DNA from: Sphingomonas sp.
Lineage (GTDB): Bacteria > Pseudomonadota > Alphaproteobacteria > Sphingomonadales > Sphingomonadaceae
Direction: 5' to 3'
NCBI RefSeq assembly: GCF_019746665.1
Contig: NZ_JAIERS010000012.1
Coordinates: 186,001-250,000 of the forward strand
Length of the DNA: 64,000 nucleotides
The translations under genes were made by a program, and so were the position numbers. A model generated the notes under the pieces. That model was given only the letters and a program-made list of their open reading frames with translations, was not told the origin of the DNA and ran no database searches. This document shows, piece after piece, positions 15,942-25,646 of the stretch; position 1 is the stretch's first letter, and each line of letters begins with the position of its first letter.

Positions 15942-18900
15942 TTGAAGATCCGCCGCTTGTTCCTGGTGAGCCTGCTCGCCTCCACCGCCGCGCTCGCGCA
16001 AACCCCGCCCGGCAAGCAGAAATGGGACGTCAACGCCCCGCCGGGCATGACCACGCGCGAGGTGAAGATCGACACCGCCGAGGGCAGTTGGATGAACGTC
16101 GATGTCTCGCCCGATGGCAAGACGATCGCCTTCGATCTGCTCGGCGACATTTACACCATGCCGATCACCGGCGGCACCCCGACCCGGATCGCGAGCGGCC
16201 TCGCCTATGATCAGCAGCCGCGCTTCTCCCCCGATGGCAAGCGGATCGCCTTCGTCTCCGACCGCGGCGGCGGCGACAATATATGGCTGATGAACCTGGA
16301 CGGCGGCGACAAGCGCCAGCTGACCAAGGAGGACTTCCGTCTGCTCAATCAGCCGAGCTGGAGCCCGGATGGCCGCTTCATCGTCGCCAAGAAGCATTTC
16401 ACGACCCAGCGCTCGCTCGGCACCGGCGAGGTGTGGCTCTACCATGTCTCGGGGGGCGCCGGGGTTCAGCTGGTGAAGCGCGCGACGGAGGTGCTGCAGA
16501 AGGAGTTGGGCGAGCCGATCTTCGCGCCCGATGGCAAGGGCCTCTACTACACGCGCAACGTCACGCCGGGGCCGATCTTCGAATATGCCCAGAACTCGAA
16601 CACCGATCTCTTCCACATCGAACGCTATGACCTGGAGACCGGGGAGGTATCGACGGTAGCGCAAGGCGTGGGCGGTTCGGTCCGCCCCACTCCTTCCCCC
16701 GATGGCAAGCGCATCGCCTTTGTCCGCCGCGAGCGGGCGCGCTCCAAGCTCTATGTGAAGGATCTCGTATCGGGCGAGGAGCGCAAAATCTATGACGCGC
16801 TCGACCAGGATGTGCAGGAAACCTGGGCGGTCACCGGCGTCTATCCCAACATGGCCTGGACGCCGGACAGCAAGACCGTGGTGTTTTGGGCGGGCGGCAA
16901 GCTGCGTCGCGTTGGCGCCGACGGCGCGGGCGCGACCGAAATTCCCTTCCGCGTGAACGACACCCGCGTCGTGATCGATGCGACACACCCCGCTATCGAG
17001 GTCGCGCCTCCCAAGTTCACCACCAAGATGCCGCGCTGGGCATCGGTCTCACCCGATGGCAGCCAGGTGGTGTTCGAAACCCTCGGCAAATTGTGGGTGA
17101 AGCCGATGGTGGGAGGCGCGGCGCGGCGGCTGACCAGCGCCAAGGACGGGTTCGAACTGTGGCCGAGCTGGTCGCGCGACGGCAAACAGATCACCTTCGT
17201 CACCTGGAGCGACGCCGAGCTTGGCCGGATCGCGGTGGTGCCAGCAGCGGGCGGCGCGGCGCGGGTGGTGACGTCGCAGCCCGGCCATTATGCCCTCCCC
17301 CGCTTCTCGCCCGATGGCAAGACGATCGCGTTCGAACGCCGCGAAGGGCGCGGGTTGACCGCGGACAATTGGAGCGAGAACCCCGGCGTCTATCGCATCG
17401 CGACGACGGGCGGCGCGATGACGCGTGTCACCAAGGATGGCGGCACGCCGCAATGGGGCACCAGCAACGACCGATTGTTCTTCACCGCGACGGAGAAGGG
17501 CAAGCTCCAGCTCGTCTCGACCGACCTGAACGGCGAGGCCAAGCGCGTCCACGCGACCGGCGATCTAGTGAGCGATTATCAGGTGTCGCCCGATAGCAGC
17601 TATTTTGCCTTCACCCAGAATTACCAAGCGTTCGTGATGCCGCTGCTACCGGGCACCCAGGACGTCGCGACCGATCAGAAGGGCGGGCCGCTGCCAGTGA
17701 CCAAGGTGAGCGGCGACGGCGCCAATTTCGTCAACTGGTCGACCAAGGGCCTGCATTGGAGCCTGGGGCCGACGCTCTATTCGGCCGATCCCACGCAACT
17801 CTTCGCCTCGGCCCCGCCGGCCGAGGGCGCGGCCAAGTTCACGCCGCCGACGGGCGGCGTATCGCTCGCGATGGAAGCGTCGAGCGAGAAGCCAAATGGC
17901 ACGGTCGTCCTCACCGGCGCGCGGCTGGTGACGATGGCGGCGAAGGACGGTGGCATCATCAACGACAGCGTCGTCGTTATTCAGGGCGACCGGATCGCCG
18001 CAATCGGTCCACGCGCCTCGGTGAGCATCCCGGCGGGCGCGAAGCTGATCGACGTGAAGGGCAAGACGATCATTCCCGGGCTGGTCGACGCACATGCCCA
18101 CGGCCCCCAGGGCGAGGACGAACTGGTGCCGCAGCAGAATTGGTCGGCGCTCGCCAATCTCGCCATGGGGACGACGACGATCCACGATCCCTCCTCGCGC
18201 GCAGCGGAGATTTTCGTTGCCGGCGAAATGCAGCGTGCCGGGGTGATTATCGGCCCGCGCACCTTCTCGACGGGAGAAATCATTTATGGGGCCAAGGCGC
18301 CCGGCATCTACGCACAGATCGACAGTTATGAGGATGCGCTCGCGCATGTTCGCCGGTTGAAGGCGGAAGGCGCGAACAGCGTGAAGAACTATAATCAGCC
18401 GCGCCGCGAACAGCGCCAGATGGTGGTGAAGGCGGCGCAAGCCGAGGGGCTGCACGTCGTCCCCGAGGGCGGTTCGCTGTTCAACATGGACATGTCGCTG
18501 GTGATGGACGGCAATTCGACCGTCGAACACAATGTGCCGCTCAGCGTCTTCTACCAGGACGTCGTGCAGCTCTGGAGTCAGACCAAGACCAACTATACGC
18601 CAACCCTGGTCGTCACCTATGGCGGTCCAGCGGGCGATCCCTATTGGCGCGCGCATACCGACGTATGGAAGCACCCGATCCTGGCGCGGCACGAGCCGCC
18701 CGGCGCGCTCGCCGCCGCCAATGCGCGCCGCAGCCTCGCCCCCGACGAGGATTATGTCGATGACGATAGCGCCCGCGAGGCGAAGAAGCTGGCCGACCAG
18801 GGGGTGATGGTCTCGATCGGCGCGCATGGCCAGCAAGCGGGGCTTGGGCCGCATTGGGAGATGTGGTCATTCGTGCGCGGCGGCTGGAGCCCGATCGATG

Positions 18901-19193
18901 CCCTGCGTGCCGCGACGATCATGCCCGCGACCTCGCTTGGCTATGCCAAGGACATCGGCTCGCTCGAGGTGGGCAAGCTCGCTGACCTGGTGGTGCTCGA
19001 TGCTGACCCTACCCAGGACATCCGCAATTCGGACAAGGTTTACCGGGTGATGCTCGGCGGACATCTGTACGACCCGCTGACACTGAACGAGGTCGATACC
19101 GGCACCCGCAAGAAAGCGCCCTATTGGTGGCAGGCCGAGGGCAAGGCAAGTGCTGGAGGTACCGCGATCGGCCACGGCGACGGCGACGTTTGA
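15942..19193 (+). CDS. Secreted PD40 propeller-amidohydrolase fusion protein
   Basis: A protein of about 1083 residues. A signal peptide (KIRRLFLVSLLASTAALAQ) is followed by TolB/PD40 propeller repeats (several SPDGKxIAF motifs, about residues 45-560). A metal-dependent amidohydrolase domain (about 660-1060) follows, with the metal motif IPGLVDAHAHGP. The start is ambiguous: TTG 15942 has an AAGGGGG ribosome site 6-7 nt upstream, whereas ATG 15918 has none. Such fusions are common in sphingomonads and Bacteroidota as periplasmic peptidase/imidazolonepropionase-like enzymes of unknown substrate. It is divergent from the ROK kinase gene. Confidence 0.88.
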   Translation: MKIRRLFLVSLLASTAALAQTPPGKQKWDVNAPPGMTTREVKIDTAEGSWMNVDVSPDGKTIAFDLLGDIYTMPITGGTPTRIASGLAYDQQPRFSPDGKRIAFVSDRGGGDNIWLMNLDGGDKRQLTKEDFRLLNQPSWSPDGRFIVAKKHFTTQRSLGTGEVWLYHVSGGAGVQLVKRATEVLQKELGEPIFAPDGKGLYYTRNVTPGPIFEYAQNSNTDLFHIERYDLETGEVSTVAQGVGGSVRPTPSPDGKRIAFVRRERARSKLYVKDLVSGEERKIYDALDQDVQETWAVTGVYPNMAWTPDSKTVVFWAGGKLRRVGADGAGATEIPFRVNDTRVVIDATHPAIEVAPPKFTTKMPRWASVSPDGSQVVFETLGKLWVKPMVGGAARRLTSAKDGFELWPSWSRDGKQITFVTWSDAELGRIAVVPAAGGAARVVTSQPGHYALPRFSPDGKTIAFERREGRGLTADNWSENPGVYRIATTGGAMTRVTKDGGTPQWGTSNDRLFFTATEKGKLQLVSTDLNGEAKRVHATGDLVSDYQVSPDSSYFAFTQNYQAFVMPLLPGTQDVATDQKGGPLPVTKVSGDGANFVNWSTKGLHWSLGPTLYSADPTQLFASAPPAEGAAKFTPPTGGVSLAMEASSEKPNGTVVLTGARLVTMAAKDGGIINDSVVVIQGDRIAAIGPRASVSIPAGAKLIDVKGKTIIPGLVDAHAHGPQGEDELVPQQNWSALANLAMGTTTIHDPSSRAAEIFVAGEMQRAGVIIGPRTFSTGEIIYGAKAPGIYAQIDSYEDALAHVRRLKAEGANSVKNYNQPRREQRQMVVKAAQAEGLHVVPEGGSLFNMDMSLVMDGNSTVEHNVPLSVFYQDVVQLWSQTKTNYTPTLVVTYGGPAGDPYWRAHTDVWKHPILARHEPPGALAAANARRSLAPDEDYVDDDSAREAKKLADQGVMVSIGAHGQQAGLGPHWEMWSFVRGGWSPIDALRAATIMPATSLGYAKDIGSLEVGKLADLVVLDADPTQDIRNSDKVYRVMLGGHLYDPLTLNEVDTGTRKKAPYWWQAEGKASAGGTAIGHGDGDV

Positions 19194-19199
19194 GTGCAG

Positions 19200-19228
19200 C
19201 GCCCCCTCTCCTTCGCGGGGAGGGGGCG
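19200..19228. repeat. GC-rich intergenic hairpin (CCCCCTCTCC family)
   Basis: CGCCCCCTCTCC (19200-19211) and GGGGAGGGGGCG (19217-19228) form a 12-bp stem with a 5-nt loop just after the amidohydrolase stop and before tamA. It may act as a terminator or mRNA-stabilising structure. Similar hairpins occur at 58032-58057 and as the ends of the putA insert. Confidence 0.6.
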
Positions 19229-19300
19229 GCGCGTACGCCGTTCATGAAACCAAGCCAGCGACGGCACGTTGGGCGGCGAAACACCTTAAAGGGGCCACTG

Positions 19301-21361
19301 TTGCGCATCCGCCGAACCTTGCCGCTTCCGGCCGTATGCGCGGCGCTCGGCTGCACGATCGCGCCGGTCACGGCCGCCTCCCTCAAGGCCAGCACACCTG
19401 TCGCGCAAACGCCACCGCTCCCCCAGCCACCCACCGGAGATCCCGAGTTCGACAAGGCGCTGCCGCCGCTCGACCAGATACAGCCGCCGCCCGACGCTGC
19501 GATCGGCCCTACGCCGCCCGCCCCGATCGCGGCCGAGCCCGAGCTCGCCACGCCCCTGCCGCCTTTATCGGCGACCGACACCACCCCACCGGTCGACCTG
19601 CAAGTAAAGGATAGCGAGAAAGCCCCCGCCATCCCCTATCGGGTGGTCATCAAGGGACTCGCCGAGATCGACCTAGAAGACGAGTTCCGCGGCCTCTCCG
19701 CGCTGTTTCAGGGCGGTCGCCGCGGCGCCAACGCAGCCCAGATCGGTGCGCGCGCTGACGAGGACGTGAAACTGATTGAGCGGCTCTTGAAGTCGGAAGG
19801 TTTCTACGACGGTATAGCAACGGCTTCCATCAACACCCTACCGAATCAAGAAAATCGCCTGACTGTCACGCTCACCGCGACGCCTGGGCCGCGCTACGCG
19901 CTGGGCAGTATCGCGATCACCGGGGCCGCGCCCGAACCGACCGCGATAGCGCGCCAAGCGTTGAAGCTTGATACTGGCGCGCCGATCGTCGCGGCTGCCA
20001 TCGAGGCAGGCGAAGGCCGCGTCGCAATTCGCTTGCCGGAACAAGGCTATCCCTTCGCGACCGTCGGCGAGCGCGACATTGTGCTCGATGACGATACTCA
20101 TGTCGGCGACTATACCCTGCCGATCGTCGCCGGCCCCAAGGGGCGATTTGGCAATATACAAGTGGCTGGCGATCCGATCTTCAGCCCGCGCCACATTCGC
20201 GTACTGCGCCGTTTCAAGGAAGGCGATCCGTATGACAGCCGTAAAACCGACGATCTGCGCCAGGCACTGATCGCGACCAGCCTGTTCTCAACCGTTGCCG
20301 TGGAGCCCGTTCGCACCGGCGAAACTCTGCCCGATGGCACCGAGCGCGTCGATTTGCTGGTCCGCCAGAGCAAGGGGCGCTGGCGCCAGCTGGCCGCACA
20401 GGCCGGTTACGGGACGGGCGAGGGCGTCAAGGTGCAGGGCAGCTGGACCCACCGCAACCTCTTTCCGCCCGAAGGCGCGCTGACGCTGAACCTGATCGCC
20501 GGAACGCTCGAACAATCGGTCGGCGCGCAGTTTCGTCGCTCTAACGCGGGGCAACGTGACCGGGTGCTGGCAATCGGCGCGAGCGTCGCGCGCCAGCGCT
20601 TCCAGGCGTTTCAAGCCGATACGATCCAGGTGAACGCTTCGCTAAGCCGCGCGTCGACGCCGATCTTCCAGAAGCGCTGGACCTGGAGCATCGGCACCGA
20701 ATTGCTCGCCAGCCGCGAACGGCCCAATGCCGATATCGACCCCAATCGCGCGCGCCGCACCTATTTCATCGGCGCGCTCCCGTTGCAGCTCGGCTATGAC
20801 CGTTCGAACAGCCTGCTCGATCCGACACGTGGCTTTCGCATCAACACCCGGCTGAGCCCGGAAGTGCAGCAGGTGAGTGGCGGCCCGTTCGACACCTATG
20901 CCCGGCTGCTGATCGACGTTTCAGGCTATTATCCGGTGAGCGACAGTTTCACAATTGCCGGGCGCACCCGGGTCGGCTCGATCGTCGGCGCGTCGCGCGA
21001 CGCGATCGCGCCATCGCGCCGCTATTATGCCGGCGGCGGCGGCTCGGTGCGCGGTTATGGCTTCCAGCAACTCGGCCCTAAGGATGCGCAGGGCGATCCG
21101 GTCGGCGGACGATCGGTGACCGAGTTCGCGATCGAGGGCCGTTATCGCTTCGGCAATTTCGGGATCGTGCCGTTCGTCGACGCGGGGCAGGTGAGTGAGA
21201 GTTCTGTGCCAACGCTGTCCGGCCTGCGCTTCGGCGCGGGGATTGGTGGGCGGTACTACACCAATTTTGGCCCGTTACGAATCGATGTGGCGACCCCGAT
21301 CGGGCGGCGGCGGGGAGAGACGGCGGTCGCGCTGTATCTTTCGATTGGGCAGGCCTTCTGA
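19301..21361 (+). CDS. tamA: TamA, outer-membrane translocation/assembly module protein (BamA/Omp85 family)
   Basis: A protein of about 686 residues. A signal peptide (RIRRTLPLPAVCAALGCTIAPVTA) precedes a long Pro-rich linker (about 25-110), POTRA-like domains (about 120-370) and an Omp85 16-strand barrel. The family motif is YYAGGGGSVRGYGFQQLGP, and the C-terminal strand ends LYLSIGQAF. The start is probably the TTG at 19301 (GGGG ribosome site 5-6 nt upstream); the ATG at 19244 would add 19 residues before the signal. The stop and the tamB ATG share one base. Together TamA and TamB insert certain outer-membrane proteins and help lipid transport. Confidence 0.93.
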   Translation: MRIRRTLPLPAVCAALGCTIAPVTAASLKASTPVAQTPPLPQPPTGDPEFDKALPPLDQIQPPPDAAIGPTPPAPIAAEPELATPLPPLSATDTTPPVDLQVKDSEKAPAIPYRVVIKGLAEIDLEDEFRGLSALFQGGRRGANAAQIGARADEDVKLIERLLKSEGFYDGIATASINTLPNQENRLTVTLTATPGPRYALGSIAITGAAPEPTAIARQALKLDTGAPIVAAAIEAGEGRVAIRLPEQGYPFATVGERDIVLDDDTHVGDYTLPIVAGPKGRFGNIQVAGDPIFSPRHIRVLRRFKEGDPYDSRKTDDLRQALIATSLFSTVAVEPVRTGETLPDGTERVDLLVRQSKGRWRQLAAQAGYGTGEGVKVQGSWTHRNLFPPEGALTLNLIAGTLEQSVGAQFRRSNAGQRDRVLAIGASVARQRFQAFQADTIQVNASLSRASTPIFQKRWTWSIGTELLASRERPNADIDPNRARRTYFIGALPLQLGYDRSNSLLDPTRGFRINTRLSPEVQQVSGGPFDTYARLLIDVSGYYPVSDSFTIAGRTRVGSIVGASRDAIAPSRRYYAGGGGSVRGYGFQQLGPKDAQGDPVGGRSVTEFAIEGRYRFGNFGIVPFVDAGQVSESSVPTLSGLRFGAGIGGRYYTNFGPLRIDVATPIGRRRGETAVALYLSIGQAF

Positions 21362-24300
21362 TGCGCCGGGCGCTCCAATGGACTGGCATCGCGCTGGTGG
21401 CGATCGTGGTGCTGCTGGGCGCCGCGCTGCTCGGCATCGATAGCGGGCCGGGGCATGAATTCATTCGCGCTCGCCTCGCCGCTTACAGCACGCAATCGGG
21501 CCTGAACTTCCGCGCGGCGCGGATCGAAGGATCGATCTATGGACGCATGGCGCTGATCGGGTTCGAGGCGCGTGACGCGAACGGCATTTTCCTCACAGCC
21601 CCGCGCGCGGCAATCGACTGGCGGCCCCTCGCCTATCTGAACAAGCGCCTCGACATCCGCTCGCTCGTGGTGCCGAGCGCGGCATTGCGCCGTCTGCCCG
21701 CGCTGAAACCCGTGCCGCGCGACCCGAACGAGCCGATCCTGCCCGATCTCCATATCGAGATCGGCCGCTTCGCGCTCGACCGGCTCGATATTGCCCCGGC
21801 GGTCACCGGCAAGCGCCATGTCGTGCGGCTCGCCGGGATGGTCGACATCGCCAACGGCCACGCCCAACTGACCGCCGACGCCAACGCATTGGTCACCGCC
21901 GGAGTGGTGGGCGGCGATGCGCTACATGCACGGCTCGACGCGGTTCCCGACGCGAACCGGCTGGTAATCGACGCCGATTTCACCGCCCCGGCAGGAGGGT
22001 TGGTCGACAGCTATGCCAAGCTTGGCAAGCCGATCGCGATAAGCATCAAGGGGCAAGGCGATTGGCGGGCCTGGAACGGCAGAGCGACGGGTCGCGCGGA
22101 TGGCGAGCCGCTCGCCGACCTGGCGTTAAGCGCGCGCAGCGGCACCTTCCGCGCGACGGGGATAACGATGCCCGGCAGCGTGGCTCCGGTCGCCGCGAGA
22201 ATGCTGCCCCGGCTCGCCGTCGATCTCGTCGCCGCGGTCGCCGATCGCCGCGCCGATCTCCGCTTCACCGGCCGTGCCGATGCCCTGACCCTTGGCGCGA
22301 ACGGGCTGATCGATCTGGGGCAAAGCCGTTTACGCCGCTTCATCATCGACCTCAGCCTTCTCAAGCCCCAGACAATCGCCCCAAAACTCGCGGGCGATGA
22401 TGTTCTGCTCCACGCCGTACTCGATGGACCGATCGCGCGTCCGTTGCTCGATTACCGCCTCACCGCGCGGCGGCTGGCGTTCGGCACCACCGGGATAGAG
22501 GCGCTTAACGCCTCTGGCACGGCGCGGGTAGATGCGAACCGGATCCTGATCCCCGTGAACGCCACCGCGCGGCGGGTAACCGGCCTTAACGCGGCCGCCG
22601 GCGGGTTGCTCGAGAATCTGCGGATCAGTAGCGACCTGGCTTATACAGATGGCCGGCTGCTCTCGGACAATCTCAAGCTGCGCTCGTCGCGGATCGACGC
22701 GACCGCCATCGTCCTCGCCGATCCCGCGAAGGGCACGTACACCGGCGCGCTGAAAGGCCGGGTGAACGACTATCAGGTCGCCGGGCTCGGACGCATCGCG
22801 CTGACGACCGATGCCAAGCTCGTTGCCGACAATCGCGGCGGTTACGGCATTCGTGGCACTTTCCGCGTCGTCACCAGCCAGATCACCAACGCCACCATCG
22901 CCGAGCAATTGGGAGGGCCGGCGGTGACGACCGCGCGCTTCCTGTTCGATCAATCGGGCACGGCGCGACTGGCGCTGCTGCGGCTCGATGCGCCCGACTT
23001 CCGCGTCACCTCTGGCGAGGGCAGCTACGCGATCGACACCGGCCGACTTGCCTTCCGCGCAGGGGGCGCCTCGCGCAGTTATGGCCCCTTTTCCCTGGCG
23101 GCGAACGGTACGCTGGAGCGGCCGCGGGTGCTGCTCACCGCCGCCCGCCCTGGGCTAGGGATCGGGTTGAAGGACTTGGTCGCCGAGGTGAACGGTTCCG
23201 CCGCCGGCTATGCGCTGAACGCGCGCGGCGGATCGCAATATGGCCCCTTTACCGCCGACGTGCTGGTACGCCCCGGCGCGCGGCTCGCGGTCGATGTCCG
23301 TCGCGCGACGGTGGCGGGCATCACCGCGCAAGGGGCGGTAACGCAAACCGCCGCGGGGCCGTTCAGCGGCAGGCTTGCCTTCACGGGCGCAGGGCTAGAC
23401 GGCACCGCCGCGCTTTCCGCCCAGGGCAGATATCAGCGCGCCGATATTCAAGCGACGGCGCAGGCCGGGCGTATTCCAGGCGACACGCCGATCACGATTG
23501 GTTCGGGCCAGATTCGCGCGACCGCGATCCTGGTAACGGGCGCACCACAGGTGACCGGCGAGTTCGCCTTCAAGGACATCCGCCAGGGCGATTATCTGGT
23601 GAATAACGCGCGCGGCCGGATTGATTATCGCGATCAGTCCGGGCGGGTGCAGCTGATCGCCGATGGTGATGCCGGGGTACCGTTCGACATCGCGGCGCAG
23701 GCACAGCTGGCGCGCGACCGGGTGCTCGCCAATCTGCGTGGCCGGGTGAACACCATTACCGTCTCGCTCGACCATCCCGCGCTGGTGCTCAAGCAAGGCC
23801 CGGACTGGGTGCTGCAACCCGTCGCTTTGGTCGTACCGCAGGGTCGCGTGGCTTTTACGGGACGCTATGGCGCGCACACGGCGCTCCAGGCGCAGCTGGC
23901 GAACTTTGACATGGCGATCGCGCAGGCGTTCGTCCCCGGGCTGGGACTCGGCGGGCGTGTCTCGGGCGTCATCGATTATGGCCAAGCGCGGGGAAGCCGC
24001 GTGCCCGATGTGCGCGCGCGGCTTGATGTGGCGCGCTTCACACGCACCGCGGCCTATGTCGTGTCCGAGCCGGTCGATGTCGCGCTGCTCGCGACGTTGG
24101 GAAGCGGCGGCGGGGGACTCAACGCTCTCGTCAAGCGTGGCGGAACGACGGTGGGGCGCGTCCAGGCCCGGCTCGCGGGGCTGGGCAGCGGCGAGACGCT
24201 CAACGATCGACTGATGGGGGCGTCGCTGTCTGGTGGTGTGCGCTACTCCGGACCCGCCGACGTGTTGTGGACCTTGACCGGGATTACTGGGCAGAATGTG

Positions 24301-25515
24301 CGCGGCGGCATCGCGGTCGCCGCCGATTTCGCGGGAACTCCCCGTACGCCACAGCTGAACGGCCTCGTGCGTGCGGACGCGCTGCGCTACGAGAATCAGC
24401 AATATGGCACGGTCGTGAGCGACATCGCGCTGCAGGGTCGCTTTACCCAATCGCAGCTGCAAATCCTGTCGATGACGGGGCGTGCGGGGCGCGGTACCGT
24501 GAGCGGGCAAGGGTCGATTGGGGTGGGAGACGGCTTCCCGATCAACCTGCGCACTAGCTTCACGAACGCTCAACTGGCGCGCAGCGACGCGCTGGGCGCG
24601 ACCGTTTCGGGGAACCTCGCGATCACCAACAGCCGGGCGGAAGGCGCTCGGATCAGCGGCGAGCTGCGTTTGCCCGAGGCGCGCTACGAGGTGATCCGCC
24701 AGGGCCAGGCCGAAGTCGCCGAACTTACTGGCGTGCGTCGCAAGCGCGACCTTGCCGCCGGCGACCAGCCCAGGCGCGCGGCCGCAACGCCCGCCTTCAA
24801 CTGGCAACTCGACATCGCGGTGCGCGCCGATAACGAGCTTTTCGTCAGTGGCATGGGCCTAGAGGCCGAATTCTCGAGCGATTTGCGCGTTACCGGCACG
24901 GCGAAGGCACCGCGCGTGGTTGGTGAGATGCGGGTGGTGCGTGGTACCTACAGTTTCGCGGGCCGCCGGTTCGATTTGGATAATGATGGATATATCCGTT
25001 TCTCGGGCGCTGAGACACTTAACCCATTACTTTCGATCTCCGCATCGACAACGGTTGAAGATGTATCGGCGACGGTCAATATCGACGGTACCGCGCAGAA
25101 CCCGCAAATCACGTTCAGCTCGACGCCGGCGCTGCCTCAAGATGAGGTTCTAAGTCGCTTACTATTCGGTGGGCCGGTTACTTCGCTTTCACCGATCCAG
25201 GCGGTTCAACTCGCGGCAGCACTCAATTCGCTCCGTGGCTCGGGCGGGGGACTGAACCCGCTTGGCAAGTTGCGCTCGGCGACGGGCCTTAGCCGTTTGC
25301 GTATTCTGGGTGAGGACAAGACGATCGGCCGGGGTACGGCACTTGCGGCCGGGCAGTACATTTCGCGCAATATCTATGTGGAGATTATCACCGACGCACG
25401 CGGCTTTACCGCCACCCAGCTCGAAATCTCGCTCTCGCGCGCGCTTAGTTTGCTGAGTTCGACCGGCTCGTTCGGGGGGTCGAACGCGTCGCTACGCTAC
25501 TCGAAGGATTATTGA
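21361..25515 (+). CDS. tamB: TamB, translocation/assembly module inner-membrane AsmA-like protein
   Basis: A 1384-residue protein with one N-terminal TM anchor (about residues 5-27) and a very long periplasmic beta-repeat body. A conserved C-terminal TamB domain (DUF490, about 1030-1384) includes ADNELFVSGMGLEAEFSSDLRV and LPQDEVLSRLLFG. It spans the periplasm from the inner membrane to TamA. The ATG overlaps the tamA stop by one base, supporting coupled production. Length is in the usual range for alphaproteobacterial TamB. Confidence 0.95.
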   Translation: MRRALQWTGIALVAIVVLLGAALLGIDSGPGHEFIRARLAAYSTQSGLNFRAARIEGSIYGRMALIGFEARDANGIFLTAPRAAIDWRPLAYLNKRLDIRSLVVPSAALRRLPALKPVPRDPNEPILPDLHIEIGRFALDRLDIAPAVTGKRHVVRLAGMVDIANGHAQLTADANALVTAGVVGGDALHARLDAVPDANRLVIDADFTAPAGGLVDSYAKLGKPIAISIKGQGDWRAWNGRATGRADGEPLADLALSARSGTFRATGITMPGSVAPVAARMLPRLAVDLVAAVADRRADLRFTGRADALTLGANGLIDLGQSRLRRFIIDLSLLKPQTIAPKLAGDDVLLHAVLDGPIARPLLDYRLTARRLAFGTTGIEALNASGTARVDANRILIPVNATARRVTGLNAAAGGLLENLRISSDLAYTDGRLLSDNLKLRSSRIDATAIVLADPAKGTYTGALKGRVNDYQVAGLGRIALTTDAKLVADNRGGYGIRGTFRVVTSQITNATIAEQLGGPAVTTARFLFDQSGTARLALLRLDAPDFRVTSGEGSYAIDTGRLAFRAGGASRSYGPFSLAANGTLERPRVLLTAARPGLGIGLKDLVAEVNGSAAGYALNARGGSQYGPFTADVLVRPGARLAVDVRRATVAGITAQGAVTQTAAGPFSGRLAFTGAGLDGTAALSAQGRYQRADIQATAQAGRIPGDTPITIGSGQIRATAILVTGAPQVTGEFAFKDIRQGDYLVNNARGRIDYRDQSGRVQLIADGDAGVPFDIAAQAQLARDRVLANLRGRVNTITVSLDHPALVLKQGPDWVLQPVALVVPQGRVAFTGRYGAHTALQAQLANFDMAIAQAFVPGLGLGGRVSGVIDYGQARGSRVPDVRARLDVARFTRTAAYVVSEPVDVALLATLGSGGGGLNALVKRGGTTVGRVQARLAGLGSGETLNDRLMGASLSGGVRYSGPADVLWTLTGITGQNVRGGIAVAADFAGTPRTPQLNGLVRADALRYENQQYGTVVSDIALQGRFTQSQLQILSMTGRAGRGTVSGQGSIGVGDGFPINLRTSFTNAQLARSDALGATVSGNLAITNSRAEGARISGELRLPEARYEVIRQGQAEVAELTGVRRKRDLAAGDQPRRAAATPAFNWQLDIAVRADNELFVSGMGLEAEFSSDLRVTGTAKAPRVVGEMRVVRGTYSFAGRRFDLDNDGYIRFSGAETLNPLLSISASTTVEDVSATVNIDGTAQNPQITFSSTPALPQDEVLSRLLFGGPVTSLSPIQAVQLAAALNSLRGSGGGLNPLGKLRSATGLSRLRILGEDKTIGRGTALAAGQYISRNIYVEIITDARGFTATQLEISLSRALSLLSSTGSFGGSNASLRYSKDY

Positions 25516-25520
25516 CCCCG

Positions 25521-25646
25521 CCCGGACCGTCCCGTGCCGCCTCAAGCCCCTGCGAACACCGTCCGATCCACTGGCAAGCCCTCCCCGGACCGTCCCGCGC
25601 AGCCTCAAGCTCTTGCGAACACCGTCCGATCCACCGGCAAGCTCCG
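25521..25646. repeat. Tandem 63-bp duplication covering the 3' end of the downstream molybdenum hydroxylase gene
   Basis: Two adjacent 63-bp copies (25521-25583 and 25584-25646) match at 55 of 63 positions by my count. Copy 2 contains the last codons and TGA of the minus-strand iorB-like gene ([11 protein letters not shown]-stop). Copy 1, lying past the stop, encodes the near-identical [11 protein letters not shown]-stop in the same frame. It fills the 89-nt convergent gap after tamB. Confidence 0.85.
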
